From the NCBI GenBank assembly GCA_964410725.1, contig CAYPID010000079.1, positions 1-5,023 of the forward strand: a stretch of 5,023 nt of DNA, in the 5' to 3' direction. The notes beneath the pieces were generated by a model. The model was not told the DNA's origin, made no database searches, and was given only the letters and a program-made list of their open reading frames with translations. The position numbers and the translations under genes were made by a program. Positions 4,571 to 5,023 of the stretch are shown here, piece by piece. Positions within the stretch are counted from its first letter, which is position 1; each line of letters begins with the position of its first letter. This DNA comes from CALAZP01 sp964410725 (GTDB taxonomy: Bacteria > Bacteroidota > Bacteroidia > Chitinophagales > Saprospiraceae).

Positions 4571-5023
4571 TTACCTTACATGTTTTTTGAGTATTCTCGA
4601 TAGGTCACTTTTGACTTTTGGCTGATCTCTCCAACTCCAAGCTAACTTTCGGTGCTCTTTTATTTGTTTTTCCACATCAATAATGGGGGATAATTGGTAC
4701 GTATCCCCTAACCATTGTTTGACGAAAACTCCTTCCGAATCGTGCTCTTTTTGTTGTTTGATGGGGTTGTAAATTCTGATGGTATTGTATCCAGTAGTGC
4801 CGGCTTGCATTTGCAATTGAGGGTAGTGAATGCCGGGTTCATAATCGAGAAATAATTGAGCGAGATGGGAGCTGGCCTTGCGCCAGTCCATCAATAAATG
4901 ATGGGTCAAAAAGGAAACCAACATGGCGCGCATCCTAAAATTGATCCATCCGGTAGTTTTTAGACATTGCATGCAGGCATCTACTAAGGGAACTCCAGTA
5001 CGACCTTCTTTCCACGCTTGAAG
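4571..5023 (-). CDS. Cryptochrome/deoxyribodipyrimidine photolyase family protein, C-terminal part
   Basis: The reading frame is open to the window edge, so the first in-window Met (4972) is internal and the gene starts outside. The visible 150 residues are the FAD-binding helical domain: AWKEGRTGVPLVDACMQCL (3-21), TGWINFRMRAMLVSF (24-38), MDWRKAS (45-51), DYEPGIHYPQLQMQAGTTG (60-78) and TIRIYNPIKQ (81-90). The C-terminus is SRILKKHVR. Family members bind FAD and use blue light to repair pyrimidine dimers or to signal. The DYEPGIHYPQ form differs from the canonical DGDLAANNGGWQW of E. coli photolyase: the Trp382 position is Leu and the Asn378 position is His, in my manual alignment. The usual PEL...HEPW segment after FVKQWL (100-105) is missing, and the sequence jumps to GDTYQLSPIID. 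Repair versus signalling function is undecided. Confidence 0.9.
   Translation of the reverse strand, partial: LQAWKEGRTGVPLVDACMQCLKTTGWINFRMRAMLVSFLTHHLLMDWRKASSHLAQLFLDYEPGIHYPQLQMQAGTTGYNTIRIYNPIKQQKEHDSEGVFVKQWLGDTYQLSPIIDVEKQIKEHRKLAWSWRDQPKVKSDLSRILKKHVR
4686..4708. repeat. Perfect 7-bp inverted repeat inside the photolyase gene
   Basis: GGGGATA (4686-4692) and TATCCCC (4702-4708) are perfect reverse complements around a 9-base loop. The repeat lies within the photolyase reading frame, immediately next to the point where the family's PEL...HEPW segment appears to be absent. It may be chance, or a hairpin that promoted a deletion. Confidence 0.5.

Overview
The window is an ordinary chromosomal stretch of a Bacteroidota bacterium. 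Four things suggest this: a DUF4199 membrane protein, a secreted protein starting with the WVGG/NW-SD-HWS pattern of type IX secretion system surface proteins, few recognisable Shine-Dalgarno sequences, and moderate-to-low GC. A Cytophagia-like member (for example Cyclobacteriaceae) is possible, but I cannot prove it from the sequence. Every gene I can support lies on the minus strand, so the region is transcribed from high to low coordinates.

In transcription order it holds: (i) the C-terminal 150 residues of a cryptochrome/photolyase-family flavoprotein, cut by the window edge (4571-5023); (ii) an unassigned 294-residue polytopic membrane protein (3648-4532); (iii) a DUF4199 membrane protein (3138-3614); (iv) a TehB-like class I SAM methyltransferase (start at 3137); (v) a second class I SAM methyltransferase (1565-2362); (vi) a 535-bp intergenic region filled by a tandem repeat array; (vii) a PhzF-family isomerase-like enzyme (229-1029); and (viii) the first 50 codons of a secreted, probably surface-exposed protein running off the window (1-150).

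Genes iii, iv and v look like one transcription unit. DUF4199 and the first methyltransferase abut (TAA then ATG), and the two methyltransferases overlap by a GTGA once an assembly gap is repaired. That gap is a run of 100 Ns (2431-2530) flanked by two identical 55-bp copies. This is what is left when two contigs overlapping by 55 bp are scaffolded without merging. Collapsing it gives a complete 207-residue methyltransferase ending at 2359, and the true sequence would be about 155 bp shorter than the window.

The least explained element is the intergenic array. It has two identical 128-bp units between a longer related unit and a partial unit that runs into the 3' end of the second methyltransferase gene. 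It carries very strong G-over-C skew and a 12-bp palindrome at each junction. The photolyase fragment also stands out: it has a non-canonical FAD-pocket sequence and lacks the PEL...HEPW segment near the C-terminus. I saw no CRISPR, tRNA, rRNA, insertion sequence or defence system. Nothing here clearly amounts to a new multi-gene system.
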